From the NCBI RefSeq assembly GCF_947502065.1, contig NZ_CANMYE010000003.1, positions 372,001-436,000 on the forward strand: 64,000 nucleotides of DNA, read 5' to 3'. The notes beneath the pieces were generated by a model. It searched no databases. It was not told the DNA's origin and worked only from the letters and a program-made list of their open reading frames with translations. This DNA is from an uncultured Pseudoteredinibacter sp. Its GTDB lineage: Bacteria; Pseudomonadota; Gammaproteobacteria; Pseudomonadales; Cellvibrionaceae. Shown here piece after piece: positions 28,901 through 38,026 of this stretch. The position numbers and the translations under genes were made by a program. The stretch's first letter is position 1. Each line of letters begins with the position of its first letter.

Positions 28901-29833
28901 AACATAGTTGTTGCATGGCAAGATCACAATAACGGTGAAGCCGGCGCTATTAAGGCCGCCATCTATTCCTCTAAAGGTGAATTAATCCAGGGGAACCTAG
29001 ATGTCAGCTCAAGCGCATCAGCTCAGCAGTGGCCATACGTCAGCACGCTAAATGATGGTGGTTTTGCAGTAAGTTGGCATGAGAACAATGAGCATGGTGA
29101 ATCGGCGGTAATGATTCAGAGCTTCGATGAGAACGGCACAGCGCTGAATGATGAAGCATCTTTTATCGCCAATGCCACCGCCGGAGAACAAGCAGAAATT
29201 GCGGGCTTGGAAGACGGTAACATTCTTGTTAGTTGGGTCTCAGATGATGACGATAACACCGGTGTTTATTACAGCATTGTATCCCCTAGCGGAGAGGTGC
29301 TTGTAGAGCAAACGCTTGTTAACCAAAATCAAGCTGGCCAACAAGTCGAATCACACACTTTGAGTTTGAAAGATGGGGGCTACCTAATAACCTGGGTGGA
29401 AGTCAATGAAGACGGCGAGCTGCTAGGTGTACATGGGCAACAATTCAATGCAGACGGCAGCTTATCAGGAGATAACTTTGTCGTTACTACAGCCACTGTT
29501 GATAAAAATGTAACCTCCGAAAACAACCTCGTAGCTGAGATGAGCGACGAAACAATTCCAAGCCTTGCCGAGGGCAGCAATGATTTTGAACAAGTAGACT
29601 TCAATGAACCTTCAGAAGAGGCACTACTAACAAATCAAGAGGGCTTTCTTTTATTCGATGACTTGCTATCAGTTGGGGCTACCAACTTTGAGTTAGGCAC
29701 AGAATTAAACGAGCAAGATTCGCTTTGGAATGACAGCTCGATGGGCAGTTATATAGACCTTGGAAATTTACAGCTTTCACTTGCAGAGATGAGCCCTCTG
29801 CAAGATGCTCATGACATTAACCACATGATCTAA
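25952..29833 (+). CDS. Giant Ig-like/cadherin-like repeat protein, probably secreted or surface-bound
   Basis: This is a 1293-residue acidic protein. Bacterial Ig-like repeats (spacing about 90-105 residues) occur from 15 to 515, each with a GTAExxxxVxVxxDGxxxGxTxANxxGxW core. A cadherin/VCBS-like domain (APTAVDDSFNV, NDSDPDGDPLTI, YSISDGRGGTSTATV) covers about 515-608, and another Ig-like unit about 612-705. From 780 to 1160 at least six repeats of about 50 residues share DGGxxVxWxSxxxDGxxxGIYxQxY. The C-terminal 100 residues are acidic. There is no N-terminal Sec signal and no GGxGxD nonapeptide run; type I secretion is plausible but no transporter genes are adjacent. Adhesion or biofilm roles are inferred. 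Confidence 0.85.
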   Translation: MANITNISDNYGSIQGQISQGSVTDDKSLQLNGTAQAGQKINVYKDGQLLGTTTANNNGVWKFVTNGMNEGDASFTVTTINSNGVESSQSNSFDVIIDRSVSVTSNVNLSSNNQSLSSGQSIDNGKVQLQGNAEANATVEIIDGNNVIATVTANENGNWSVELDLSSGDHEISTKVTDIAGNTSAIENIATLEVLASQQAQTAANSRAFNPANNVPEVVLPPGTRIVDDGFRNDSTPIIQGTTEPGAEVTMTVQGQTYGPVTADSNGVWTIPVTVPLPEGESIFAAKASNNAGDAYIGYRIIIDTEAPDSPVIVDAEDNVGMIQDDLQHKDHTDDDTPRLRGTGEIGSTIAIYNAGQFFGFSKVLDDGNGNGVWSYNPTVALLEGEHTFTAYSIDMAGNLSQESNKFEITVDRSVEAPEITHLTDNVGATKGKVNHQEETDDVNPTIVGTAEAFAKVTVWVDGKKIGETTANKKGKWSIETTNDLKEGSHNIKASQTDIAGNESGKSDKFQFDVVLNTAPTAVDDSFNVTGPSNLNVLKNDSDPDGDPLTISKIESGPSYGTVTITSAGNLLYTPDINLSYAVNDQITYSISDGRGGTSTATVNLAVTPQLPTPTIDLAASSDSGWYSWDNITNDTTPTLQGTARANSTISLFRDGAKIADVRVDGNGRWEFDVPYTYHGTHKFHVTSNGFGLSRKSSNLSVDIDTYVDGYYTPAAPGTGYGVLTLNNWGIPITANETVRYHLTGSDDVKGTLYGNGGVTSGYDLSPNQAWGTFAYVYVNLEDRAGNQYNGVMPIRYGTAPPPPPRHYDPIAALEDGGYIVSFALQSNIEGNGFDIYAQRYDSNGAEVGSAFAVNQELVGDQTHSDVIGLDDGGFVLTWQSENQDGDKLGIYARKYNAEGIAVSDEILINDFTNNNQSLAEITAIEGGGFAITWMSDGQDGSGLGIFMKIYDDQGNAITSDIQVADSSFSHQANPSISSLNNGNIVVAWQDHNNGEAGAIKAAIYSSKGELIQGNLDVSSSASAQQWPYVSTLNDGGFAVSWHENNEHGESAVMIQSFDENGTALNDEASFIANATAGEQAEIAGLEDGNILVSWVSDDDDNTGVYYSIVSPSGEVLVEQTLVNQNQAGQQVESHTLSLKDGGYLITWVEVNEDGELLGVHGQQFNADGSLSGDNFVVTTATVDKNVTSENNLVAEMSDETIPSLAEGSNDFEQVDFNEPSEEALLTNQEGFLLFDDLLSVGATNFELGTELNEQDSLWNDSSMGSYIDLGNLQLSLAEMSPLQDAHDINHMI

Positions 29834-29840
29834 AATACCT

Positions 29841-29860
29841 GGCGGGCCTAACGGCCCGCC
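29841..29860 (+). terminator. Terminator of Ig-repeat gene
   Basis: GGCGGGCC and GGCCCGCC form a perfect 8-bp stem with a TAAC loop, followed by GTTTAT, 8 nt after the stop codon. Confidence 0.8.
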
Positions 29861-29944
29861 GTTTATATACTTTAGCAACCATAAATTAGATCGCTAATTT
29901 CCATATACTTATCTGCGAAACAAGCAAGCCAACTATCAGCCAAA

Positions 29945-31318
29945 TTACCAATCTACCTTTTGAGCTAAGTGTTCATACTGCTCGGGATTATTGATGGCGG
30001 ACTCAATGGAAGAAAGGAAGCTTTCAGGATTAAGAGATTTCTCTCGAGTGGCCAAACTTTGCATCCATTGAATGACCTGCTCTTTCCCAATTATGGTTTC
30101 CATTGAATGGATAATCAGTGGCAATACATTGTAACGAAAGCTATTCGACTGAAAAAACTCATCATCCAAGCTCAATTCAATCAAGGGTTTAAGCTTCTTA
30201 TCTTCAAGCTTCTCTCTTCGCCAATCGAGCAAGTACTGCTTAGCTCTTTTTCCGTTAAACTCTGAAACCAAGCTCCACGATAAGTACTCTGCCATACCTT
30301 CTTCAATAATATTGGATAACTCACCTTGCAAGCCAGGGTAACTATTGAAAAGCACATGAGCAAGTTCATGGGCAATAAAATCATGAGCCTTAAAGCGAGC
30401 ATCGCCCTCTTCACTGAACAAGCGATCCAAAGCGTAATAATCATGGGAAATAGAAACAATGGTACTGCCCGACACCCATAGCCAAGAGTTCTTTTCGCTC
30501 ACCGGTGTAGTTTGAATAAAGGTAATGCCATTAGTTAATGGTTGATCAAACCACTTACTTAGCAATGATTTATACTGCGCAACGACACTTAAGCCTTGCT
30601 CAATATGATCCTTTTTGACAAGTGGATTCAAAACACGATTTCCGCCGAGCTCTATAAAATCAAAGTCTCCAAGGAACATCATAGGTTCGACAGGATGCTC
30701 AGATACAAAACGGTGAGCGAAAGCGCGAACCGGTGTTGAACCATTAATAAAAAGACTTTTGCAATCTACACAGTCTATTTGAATATCGTAACTAACATCC
30801 TTGTAAAGCCTGTCATTGAGTTTGTCATAGTAAATGGGCAGTATAGCCGTTTGCATGCCGTCAACTCTGAGGCTTTTGCCATTAAAAGCAATATTACCTT
30901 TCCAATCGCTACGAGCTTTAAAAGCTTGGCCATACACCGGGTATTTACCACTGTAGCGAAAGTTCAAGGCTTTAGGCTGATACAACTCGTTGGGAGCATC
31001 ACTAGGTATCGTATAAGCAAAGCTTTCATAGAATTGTTCCAGCGACGTTCTCCGATAAGCGAAGTTTACCGAACCGTCCTCGCTGGTAATGCCCTTTATA
31101 TTCAAGCCCGTATTAAGCTGAAAGCTATGATCCTTTGAGCGAGGAATATTGCTGATGCTAATATTTGCATCAATAGTCCCATTCTCAATAGACACTTTAA
31201 GCTGACCACTTAGATGCGGGGCTGAGCTCTTATCGGTACTTGCAACACCACTATAAACAAAACTACTACTTAAAAGTGCGCCTACAAAGAGCGTACGGGC
31301 TAAAGGTTTCTGAAGCAT
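29945..31318 (-). CDS. Secreted HExxH metallopeptidase (gluzincin-like)
   Basis: This 457-residue protein has a signal peptide at about 1-26. The zinc motif is H317-E-L-A-H321 in FIAHELAHVLFNS, with a third ligand likely E340 in NIIEEGMAEYLSW, 19 residues on, which is gluzincin spacing. Residues 30-200 are beta-rich, as in M1/M61-like N-terminal domains. It is periplasmic or secreted; substrate unknown. It converges on the Ig-repeat protein gene across a terminator, so a functional link is only possible, not shown. Confidence 0.78.
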   Translation of the reverse strand: MLQKPLARTLFVGALLSSSFVYSGVASTDKSSAPHLSGQLKVSIENGTIDANISISNIPRSKDHSFQLNTGLNIKGITSEDGSVNFAYRRTSLEQFYESFAYTIPSDAPNELYQPKALNFRYSGKYPVYGQAFKARSDWKGNIAFNGKSLRVDGMQTAILPIYYDKLNDRLYKDVSYDIQIDCVDCKSLFINGSTPVRAFAHRFVSEHPVEPMMFLGDFDFIELGGNRVLNPLVKKDHIEQGLSVVAQYKSLLSKWFDQPLTNGITFIQTTPVSEKNSWLWVSGSTIVSISHDYYALDRLFSEEGDARFKAHDFIAHELAHVLFNSYPGLQGELSNIIEEGMAEYLSWSLVSEFNGKRAKQYLLDWRREKLEDKKLKPLIELSLDDEFFQSNSFRYNVLPLIIHSMETIIGKEQVIQWMQSLATREKSLNPESFLSSIESAINNPEQYEHLAQKVDW

Positions 31319-31646
31319 ATAAACATCCTATTTATTGATTCTTCTGTGCAGTTGATAGCGATCACAAGCCTCTCTGCCAGTCACGAATTGAAGTATAAAA
31401 ACTAACAAATTTATGCCGGTATCAGAATATTTTCCAATCGATATTTTAGATTACTGGCAGGCCGCTGTTCATTTAACTGTGAGTACCTAGCTGCTACAGC
31501 TACCCCTCAAGTGGTATATCCCCCTTGAAAATCCGGCTTTAAGCTCGAATAATCTGTCAAATTGTTAACAGCTGAGTAGTGAAAACCGTTACTGTAGCCG
31601 TACCCGCTAAACACATAATAATGAAATCAAAGAGACCCGATAGCCT
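31319..31646. other. Divergent intergenic region
   Basis: This 328-bp region lies between the metallopeptidase (minus) and agmatinase (plus) genes and should hold both promoters. No strong operator, repeat or RNA is visible. Confidence 0.4.
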
Positions 31647-32573
31647 ATGTTTTATGTTAGAGATCTAGATAACGAACCCAATACCTATGCCAATGTATTT
31701 AGCTTTATGGGTCTACCACTGAGCCGAGAGTTAAGCGAGGACGTTGATGCTGTGATCCTAGGCATCCCTTATGATTTAGCCACGTCTGGGCGCTCTGGGG
31801 CTCGTATGGGCCCCACAGGTATCCGCCAAGCTTCCGCCCAACTACGCTGGGAAGAAAAACGCTGGCCCTGGACATTTCATTTAGCCGATAAGCTCCGCTG
31901 TGTGGATTATGGCGATATTTGCTTTACCGATGGTGACAGCGACGAGATGCTAGCGGTTTTAAAAGCCGAGGCGAGCAAAATTTTTGCCGCCAATAAAACC
32001 CTGCTTAGTTTTGGTGGGGATCATTTTCTCACCCTCCCCCTACTACGAGCTGCGGCTGAAAAGCATGGTCAAATGGCGCTCATTCACTTTGACGCCCATA
32101 CCGATACCGAAGCCAGCGAAGCCAAATACAACCATGGTTCGATGTTCTACCATGCCCCCAAAGAAGGCCTAATAAAACCCGAAAACAGCATTCAAGTGGG
32201 TATCCGCACTGAGTACGATTATGATAATCACCCGTTTCAAGTTTTAGATGCTGCTTGGGTAAATGAGCATTCGCTAGGCGAAGTGCTTAGCAATATTAAG
32301 CAACGCGTTGCTGATATGCCCGTCTACTTAAGCTTTGATATCGACTGCCTTGACCCAGCTTATGCGCCTGGAACTGGCACCCCCGTGAGTGGTGGCCTAA
32401 GCTCCGACAGAGCCCTACAAATTGTACGGGGCCTACAAGATTTAAACATAGTCGCGGCCGATGTCATGGAAGTCGCTCCGGCCTACGACCATGCCGAAGT
32501 AACATCCTTGGTGGCCGCTACCTTAGCTCTCGAGCTATTACATGTCATTGCCGCAAAACGTAGCTCGAAGTAG
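31647..32573 (+). CDS. speB: Agmatinase
   Basis: The product is 308 residues. All binuclear manganese ligands of the ureohydrolase family are present: H126 (SFGGDHF), D149, H151 and D153 (HFDAHTDT), and D231 and D233 (SFDIDCLDP). The substrate loop YNHGSMFYHA is typical of agmatinases. The enzyme hydrolyses agmatine to putrescine and urea. There is no speA nearby; the gene is probably monocistronic and ends before a hairpin at 32603. Confidence 0.93.
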   Translation: MFYVRDLDNEPNTYANVFSFMGLPLSRELSEDVDAVILGIPYDLATSGRSGARMGPTGIRQASAQLRWEEKRWPWTFHLADKLRCVDYGDICFTDGDSDEMLAVLKAEASKIFAANKTLLSFGGDHFLTLPLLRAAAEKHGQMALIHFDAHTDTEASEAKYNHGSMFYHAPKEGLIKPENSIQVGIRTEYDYDNHPFQVLDAAWVNEHSLGEVLSNIKQRVADMPVYLSFDIDCLDPAYAPGTGTPVSGGLSSDRALQIVRGLQDLNIVAADVMEVAPAYDHAEVTSLVAATLALELLHVIAAKRSSK

Positions 32574-32602
32574 CGGCCTGCTTAGCCCTCAAATCAATAG
32601 CG

Positions 32603-32630
32603 GTGCTCAGAACATGTGATTTCTGAGCAC
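32603..32630 (+). terminator. Hairpin downstream of speB
   Basis: GTGCTCAGAA (32603-32612) pairs perfectly with TTCTGAGCAC (32621-32630) around an 8-nt loop, 30 nt after the stop. There is no U-tract, so the terminator function is tentative. Confidence 0.5.
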
Positions 32631-32767
32631 TCACCCAGCCCCTTCATATTTTAACGACGTCTAATTTATGATCTAAGACAAACTTCAATTCGATAAGTAG
32701 GTAAATTGATTGAAAACCAACCACCCCCTTAATATATTGGGTATAGACTAGCCAAACGGGGATATCT

Positions 32768-33649
32768 ATGAAGCACATACTGGTTGTTTGTGATCGCAGC
32801 GGTGGCAAAAACTCCGCACTTAAAAGAGCCTTAAGCCTACAGGAGAAAACTAAGGCCCACATCACTTTGTTAGGGTTTTGCTACGCCGATATCAAGAACC
32901 CAGAAGATCTGGAAGCGGCCAAACTCAGTCGCAAAGATCTTGAGAATTTTGTTTTAAAACAACGGAATACCGAACTTAAAACTCTACTCAAGAAAGAAAA
33001 ACTAAGCGCCAAGCAGGTGACCGCCAAAGCCGTTTGGAGCAAAGACATCAGCAAGGCAATCTGTAAGTTTTGTGAAAATCATGACGTCGACTTAGTGATA
33101 AAGTCAGGGCATCGCAGTGAAACTTGGATGTATACCTCTACCGACTGGCAACTATTCCGCTATTGTAAATCACCCGTAATGATCACCGCCGGTAAAGGCT
33201 GGAAGAAAAAACCACGGATTTTGGCAGCTGTTGATCTAGGTAGCCGCAATAAAGCCAAGATAAAACTCAATCACTCAGTGATCGAGCAAGCTAAAGCGCT
33301 CGCTCATGATCTCAACGATGAGGTTCATTTAGTCTACGCCTTAAAAGTGCCGGAGGTATTGGCAGATATGGACTTGATCGATCCAAGAAAGTACGTCGCG
33401 GAGAAACGCAAGAAACTAGCGCCTTTAATTGAAAAGCTCTGTGAAGAATATCAACTTAAAAAAGAAAACGTGCATATCAAACAAGGCGATGCCAGCAAGG
33501 TAGTGCCCAGTATTGCCAATAAGGTAAAGGCAGATGCCTTAGTTTGCGGCTCTATGGCAAGAAAAGGTGTCAAAGCAAAACTAATGGGCAATTCCGCTGA
33601 GGCGATTGTTCAAAAGCTCTATACCGATATCTTGGTGGTAAAACCGTAG
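32768..33649 (+). CDS. Tandem universal stress protein (UspE-like)
   Basis: This 293-residue protein has two Usp domains. The first (1-145) starts KHILVVCDRSGG and ends in KSPVMITAGKGW. The second (147-293) starts PRILAAVDLGS and ends with CGSMARKGVKAKLMGNSAEA followed by TDILVVKP. The second contains the G-x2-G-x9-G-S type nucleotide-binding pattern only approximately. It is lysine-rich. UspE-type proteins act in stress survival. It is monocistronic, with a strong terminator at 33687. Confidence 0.88.
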   Translation: MKHILVVCDRSGGKNSALKRALSLQEKTKAHITLLGFCYADIKNPEDLEAAKLSRKDLENFVLKQRNTELKTLLKKEKLSAKQVTAKAVWSKDISKAICKFCENHDVDLVIKSGHRSETWMYTSTDWQLFRYCKSPVMITAGKGWKKKPRILAAVDLGSRNKAKIKLNHSVIEQAKALAHDLNDEVHLVYALKVPEVLADMDLIDPRKYVAEKRKKLAPLIEKLCEEYQLKKENVHIKQGDASKVVPSIANKVKADALVCGSMARKGVKAKLMGNSAEAIVQKLYTDILVVKP

Positions 33650-33686
33650 CCCGTAAAACCATAGTCCGTAAAAACAAAGATCTTTA

Positions 33687-33732
33687 AGCAAGCAATAAAA
33701 AAGGGGCTAAAGCCCCTTTTTTATTGCTTGCT
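33687..33732. terminator. Bidirectional terminator between usp and paaE
   Basis: Perfect 22-bp arms (33687-33708 and 33711-33732) flank a 2-nt centre. The GC core AGGGGCT/AGCCCCT is flanked by A6 and T6, so it can terminate both the usp message and the leftward paaABCDE message. Confidence 0.92.
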
Positions 33733-33742
33733 GTATTAACTA

Positions 33743-34822
33743 TTACTTCTCATCAAAGTCGATAACCACTTTATCGGTAGTTGGGTGACACTGACAAGTC
33801 AGAACAAAGCCCTCTTCCACTTCCCAGTCTTCCAAGGCATAGTTAACATCCATCTTAACTTCACCTTCGACAACCTTAGCTCGGCAAGTGCAACACACAC
33901 CGCCTTTACAGGCAAATGGTAGATCGGCACCGGCCTCTAAAGCGGCGTCCAGAATATTCACGCCACCTTCAGCGACTTCTAGGTTGGTTTGCATACCATC
34001 AACAATAACGGCAACCTGGCGTACCGGGCCAGCATCTTCAGGATTTACAGCTTGCTTTTTAACGGCCGTTGGCGCAACACCGAACAATTCAAAATGAATA
34101 TTCTTTTTATCCATGCCACGCTCTTGTAGCGTATCGCGAATCGCCTCGGTCATATCCTGCGGGCCGCAGATATAAACCTCGTTAACACTGGCCACATCCA
34201 AGACCTTATCAGCCAACATATTAACCTTCTCGGCGTTAATACGGCCATTAAGAATTTCAGATTCCTGTTCCTCGCGACTGAGCACATTTAATAGCTGAAA
34301 ACGCTCAGGATAGCGATTCTTCAAGCCAAGAATAGTTTCGCGGAACATCATATTGGAAACACTCTTATTACCGTATACCAGCGTAAAAACACTGTTTGGC
34401 TCAGATTCCAGAGTGGTTTTTAAAATCGATAAAATGGGTGTAATACCAGAGCCGGCGGCAAAACCCAAATAGTGCTTACGAGCAGTCGAGTCTAATGGTG
34501 TATTAAAACTACCCTCAGGTGGCATTACCGCTAAAGTATCACCTTCTTTAAGCTCATCATTGGCGAAACTTGAAAATAAGCCGCCCTCAATTTTTTTGAT
34601 ACCAACACGTAATTCGCCATCGTGTACACCACTACAAATAGAGTAGTTACGGCGAATTTCTTGACCTTGAATGTCAGCTTTCATTACCAGGTGCTGACCC
34701 TGAGTAAAGCCAAGGTAGAGATCTTGAAGCTCACTAGGCACATTAAATACGATGGACACTGCATCATTGGTTTCTTGCTGAATCTTAGCAACCGTTAAAT
34801 CGTGAAAATGATGATCGGTCAT
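33743..34822 (-). CDS. paaE: PaaE, reductase of phenylacetyl-CoA epoxidase
   Basis: The product is 359 residues. The FNR-like domain covers 1-240 (FAD motif RRNYSICSG, NAD motif GFAAGSGITPILSIL, C-terminal YICGPQDM). A plant-type 2Fe-2S ferredoxin domain covers 265-359, with ligands in LPFACKGGVCCTCRAK and the last cysteine in VLTCQCHP. It passes NADPH electrons to the PaaA diiron centre. It is last gene of the paaABCDE run. Confidence 0.95.
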   Translation of the reverse strand: MTDHHFHDLTVAKIQQETNDAVSIVFNVPSELQDLYLGFTQGQHLVMKADIQGQEIRRNYSICSGVHDGELRVGIKKIEGGLFSSFANDELKEGDTLAVMPPEGSFNTPLDSTARKHYLGFAAGSGITPILSILKTTLESEPNSVFTLVYGNKSVSNMMFRETILGLKNRYPERFQLLNVLSREEQESEILNGRINAEKVNMLADKVLDVASVNEVYICGPQDMTEAIRDTLQERGMDKKNIHFELFGVAPTAVKKQAVNPEDAGPVRQVAVIVDGMQTNLEVAEGGVNILDAALEAGADLPFACKGGVCCTCRAKVVEGEVKMDVNYALEDWEVEEGFVLTCQCHPTTDKVVIDFDEK

Positions 34823-34915
34823 GGTTAATCACTCGTCTTTTTATTGGCGACACTTTTTACAGGTGCCGCTATGGCCAAATGGCCGCTTATTGTTTAATTA
34901 CAAACCGCTGACTTG

Positions 34916-35488
34916 CTAAATGCATTTAAAATAGTCAAAAGGTTCTTGGCAGCTATTACATTGGTACAACGCTTTACAAGCCGTCGAACCGTGCCTGGAG
35001 ATTTCTTTAACTTCATGCGAATGGCATTTGGGACAACTAACCTCAGGGGCATGTCCTAGCATGACTTTTAAACTATTGGTCGACTCCACTGGAGGCGCGA
35101 TACCATAGTCACGCAGCTTTTCTTTCGCCGCATCATTCAACCAATCGCTAGTCCAAGCCGGAGACAAACGGGTGTCTACCTTAATATTCGGTATACCCAA
35201 CTTTTCCAAGCACACTCGAATGTCGTCCTCGAAGTGCCCCATCGCTGGACAACCAGAGTAAGTCGGTGTGATAGTGGCAACAAGGGTATCTTCTTGCCAC
35301 TGCACATCACGCAGAACACCCAATTCCCTTGCCGATAAAACAGGGATCTCGGGGTCGACTACCGAGCTTAAGGCTTCCTCAATTTCAGTCATCGGAATAG
35401 CCTGCGCCTCTGCAACGCTCAGGGCCATAGGCTTATCGCTGCTGATTAAGTTACTACCAATAAAACTGCCAACTGGGTTGTAATCCAC
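34916..35488 (-). CDS. paaD: PaaD, MIP18-like assembly protein of phenylacetyl-CoA epoxidase
   Basis: The 190 residues begin at a GTG with AGGAG 8 nt upstream. A MIP18/DUF59 domain covers about 35-110 (SSVVDPEIPVLSARELGVLR and PTYSGCPAM). A C-terminal zinc-ribbon has four cysteines in CPKCHSHE and YQCNSCQEPFDYFKCI. PaaD is thought to mature the iron-sulfur or diiron centres of the complex. The first 20-32 residues are longer than in many homologues, so an internal ATG (35428) is an alternative start. Confidence 0.92.
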   Translation of the reverse strand: MDYNPVGSFIGSNLISSDKPMALSVAEAQAIPMTEIEEALSSVVDPEIPVLSARELGVLRDVQWQEDTLVATITPTYSGCPAMGHFEDDIRVCLEKLGIPNIKVDTRLSPAWTSDWLNDAAKEKLRDYGIAPPVESTNSLKVMLGHAPEVSCPKCHSHEVKEISRHGSTACKALYQCNSCQEPFDYFKCI

Positions 35489-35555
35489 CTTAAGCTCCTA
35501 GGCTAAAAGCCGTCTGCTTTTACGCAATTGAGTTCAAAAGCTGCTACCTAAAGGC

Positions 35556-36323
35556 TTACCACTGTAAGCCGGGGTGACAACGTTGAACATACTGCATTTC
35601 AGCCAACAAAAAGCCCAGTTGCTCAGTGTGCAAACCTAGACGGCCACCACTGCGATCATACTCAGGCTCTGGACGCTGCAGCGTCGCTTCGGCAAACACT
35701 TCATCAACGCTTGCGATCCACTTGGCTTTCACTTCGTTTAGATCAACACCGATACCCGCATCTACCATCATTTGGTCAACATCATCCATCTCGAACATTT
35801 CGTTAACGAAACGAGAGGCTTCAGCGATGGCATCGTTCATACGCTGGATACTTTCTTCTGTACCGTCACCTAAACGTTTAACCCATTCGGCGTTATGGCG
35901 GAAGTGGTAGCGGCACTCTTTAACTACTTTCTTCGCAATAGCAGCAAGGGTCTCGTCTTTGGAATTGCAAAGCTCTGTATAAAAGTGCAGGTTCCAAACA
36001 TCCGCGTAGAACTGGCGAATCGTAGTGTAGGCGAAATCACCTTTTGGCTGCTCCATGAGCAGGTAGTTGGTAAATTCACGCTCATCACGATGATAAGCTA
36101 AATCGTCTTCGTCGCGACCTTTACCTTCTACTTCACCAGCATAGCTATATAGCATGCGGCAACGCCCTAAGAGATCCAAAGCGGTGTTAATTACACCGAT
36201 ATCTTCTTCCAAAAAAGGACCGTGACCACACCACTCTGACAAGCGATGCCCTAAAATCAATGCATTGTCCGCCAACCTTAAGGTATAGGTGAACAAAGCA
36301 TCTTGCTGTGTTAATTCACTCAT
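35556..36323 (-). CDS. paaC: PaaC, structural subunit of phenylacetyl-CoA epoxidase
   Basis: This 255-residue, all-helical ferritin-like protein includes LADNALILGHRLSEWCGHGP and ends HTEQLGFLLAEMQYVQRCHPG, both characteristic of PaaC. PaaC pairs with PaaA and lacks a working diiron site, serving a structural role. It lies 27 nt after paaB and 67 nt before paaD. Confidence 0.95.
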   Translation of the reverse strand: MSELTQQDALFTYTLRLADNALILGHRLSEWCGHGPFLEEDIGVINTALDLLGRCRMLYSYAGEVEGKGRDEDDLAYHRDEREFTNYLLMEQPKGDFAYTTIRQFYADVWNLHFYTELCNSKDETLAAIAKKVVKECRYHFRHNAEWVKRLGDGTEESIQRMNDAIAEASRFVNEMFEMDDVDQMMVDAGIGVDLNEVKAKWIASVDEVFAEATLQRPEPEYDRSGGRLGLHTEQLGFLLAEMQYVQRCHPGLQW

Positions 36324-36350
36324 TGCTTTTACCTAATATTATGGGTTGGC

Positions 36351-36638
36351 TTACATGTGTTTTACGTCAGCGGGCACATCATAAAATGTGGCGTGGCGAT
36401 AAACTTTATCGTCCGCTGGCTCGAAAAATGCCTCTTGATCATCAGGCTGGCTCGCCACAATGTGCTTGGCTTCCACAACCCAAATGCTATTGCCTTCGCT
36501 ACGGCGAGTATAAACGTCGCGGGCATATTGCAATGCTTGCTCTGCATCGGCAGCGTGAACACTACCGCAATGCTTGTGGTCCATACCACGCTTACTGCGT
36601 ACAAAAACTTCCCATAGAGGTAAATACTGATCAACCAT
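36351..36638 (-). CDS. paaB: PaaB subunit of phenylacetyl-CoA epoxidase
   Basis: This 95-residue protein begins WPLWEVFVRSKRG-like (here YLPLWEVFVRSKRGMDHKHCG) and contains YARDVYTRRSEGNSIWVVEA, the family signature. It bridges PaaAC heterodimers in the epoxidase complex. It starts 59 nt after the end of paaA, with AAGGAGAA before the ATG. Confidence 0.95.
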   Translation of the reverse strand: MVDQYLPLWEVFVRSKRGMDHKHCGSVHAADAEQALQYARDVYTRRSEGNSIWVVEAKHIVASQPDDQEAFFEPADDKVYRHATFYDVPADVKHM

Positions 36639-36697
36639 TATTCTTCTCCTTCAGTCGCCAATTTTGGCGTTAACTGTAATTCGCCAATCGCGCTGCC

Positions 36698-37663
36698 TTA
36701 GGCGACGGATTGTTTTTTATCTGCCTGTTTCTTTTGGTAAGCAAGGGCTGCTTCACGCACCCAGTTGCCTTCGTCATGAGCCTTTTGGCGAGCCTGCAAA
36801 CGTTCATGATTGCAAGGGCCATGACCTTTAATGACAGCAAAGAATTCTTCCCAAGGCATTTCACCAATATCATAGTGGCCACGTTCTTCGTTCCACTTAC
36901 AGTCAGCATCAGGTACTTCCATACCCAAGTACTCGATTTGAGGAACCGTCTGATCAACAAACTTCTGACGAAGCTCATCGTTGGAGAAGCGCTTAATCTT
37001 CCACTTCATAGACTGAGCAGAGTTTGGTGAATCTGCATCACTTGGGCCAAACATCATCAAGGCAGGCCACCAGTAGCGATTGATCGCATCCTGACACATT
37101 TTCTTTTGGGCTTCGTTACCGCGAGCTAGCGCCAACATGCCTTCAAAACCTTGGCGAGCGTGGAAGCTCTCTTCCTTACAAACACGAATCATGGCCCGTG
37201 AATAAGGACCGTAGGAAGTACGGCACAAGGCAACTTGGTTTACGATAGCCGCGCCATCAACCAACCAGCCAATTGCGGGAATATCCGCCCAACTTAGGGT
37301 TGGATAATTAAAGATACTGGAATACTTCGCCTTACCTGCGTGCAAATCATCTACCATTTGCTCACGAGAAGACCCTAGGGTTTCTGCAGCACTGTAGAGA
37401 TACAAGCCATGGCCCGCTTCGTCTTGCACCTTGGCCAGTAGAATGGCTTTGCGGCGTAGCGACGGCGCACGAGTGATCCAATTACCTTCTGGCAACTGAC
37501 CAACCACCTCGGAGTGGGCATGCTGGGAAATTTGGCGAATGAGCGTACGGCGGTAAGCCTCAGGCATCCAATCTTTAGGTTCGATCTTCTTTTCAGCGTC
37601 GATGCGCTCCTGAAACTCTGTTTCTAATGCGTCGATGTCGACGACTTGATCTTGCGGAGTCAT
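36698..37663 (-). CDS. paaA: PaaA, catalytic diiron subunit of phenylacetyl-CoA epoxidase
   Basis: The product is 321 residues. Ferritin-like helices carry the diiron ligands in [13 protein letters not shown] (E and H) and [13 protein letters not shown] (E and H). The C-terminal [23 protein letters not shown] is diagnostic for PaaA. It converts phenylacetyl-CoA to its ring 1,2-epoxide with PaaBCE. First gene of the operon; AGGAGGAA precedes the ATG, and a sigma70-like promoter lies at 37787-37814. Confidence 0.96.
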   Translation of the reverse strand: MTPQDQVVDIDALETEFQERIDAEKKIEPKDWMPEAYRRTLIRQISQHAHSEVVGQLPEGNWITRAPSLRRKAILLAKVQDEAGHGLYLYSAAETLGSSREQMVDDLHAGKAKYSSIFNYPTLSWADIPAIGWLVDGAAIVNQVALCRTSYGPYSRAMIRVCKEESFHARQGFEGMLALARGNEAQKKMCQDAINRYWWPALMMFGPSDADSPNSAQSMKWKIKRFSNDELRQKFVDQTVPQIEYLGMEVPDADCKWNEERGHYDIGEMPWEEFFAVIKGHGPCNHERLQARQKAHDEGNWVREAALAYQKKQADKKQSVA

Positions 37664-37786
37664 TATTGTCGTTCCTCCTGGGGCTTATCACTGCGTTAGC
37701 TCTGGCTAATTATTGTTCTACTTCTAAAGCAAACACCTTAGAGAGCAGGCCATTAATCAGACCAGTCGAATTTACTTTATACGTTT

Positions 37787-37814
37787 ATGATACGTTTTTG
37801 TCGGCCACAGTCAA
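37787..37814 (-). promoter_or_regulatory. Probable sigma70 promoter of paaABCDE
   Basis: On the minus strand, TTGACT (37809-37814) and TATCAT (37787-37792) are separated by 16 nt and lie about 125-150 nt upstream of the paaA ATG. A direct repeat, ATACGTTT, overlaps the -10 region and could be an operator, but no known paa regulator site is recognised. Confidence 0.5.
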
Positions 37815-38026
37815 TATTTTTGTATCATTTCAAGGCAAAAGCAAATATATCGATATAAAACAGACACTTACACGCAAAGAGATTGCAATGAAGTCCGTAA
37901 TTCTAGTCTTAGTCAGCAAAATTTTAGGATGAAAAGGGTCTTTAGTGCACAAAAGCTATCGCTTTTAACTGCCGCTAAGTCAGCAGAACTCTATTACACT
38001 AGCCCAAAACAAAGATAATAAGACTT

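Noticed and set aside
36308..36673. Plus- and minus-strand frames overlapping paaB
   Set aside because: They are antisense or shifted readings of paaB, which has a clear family match.
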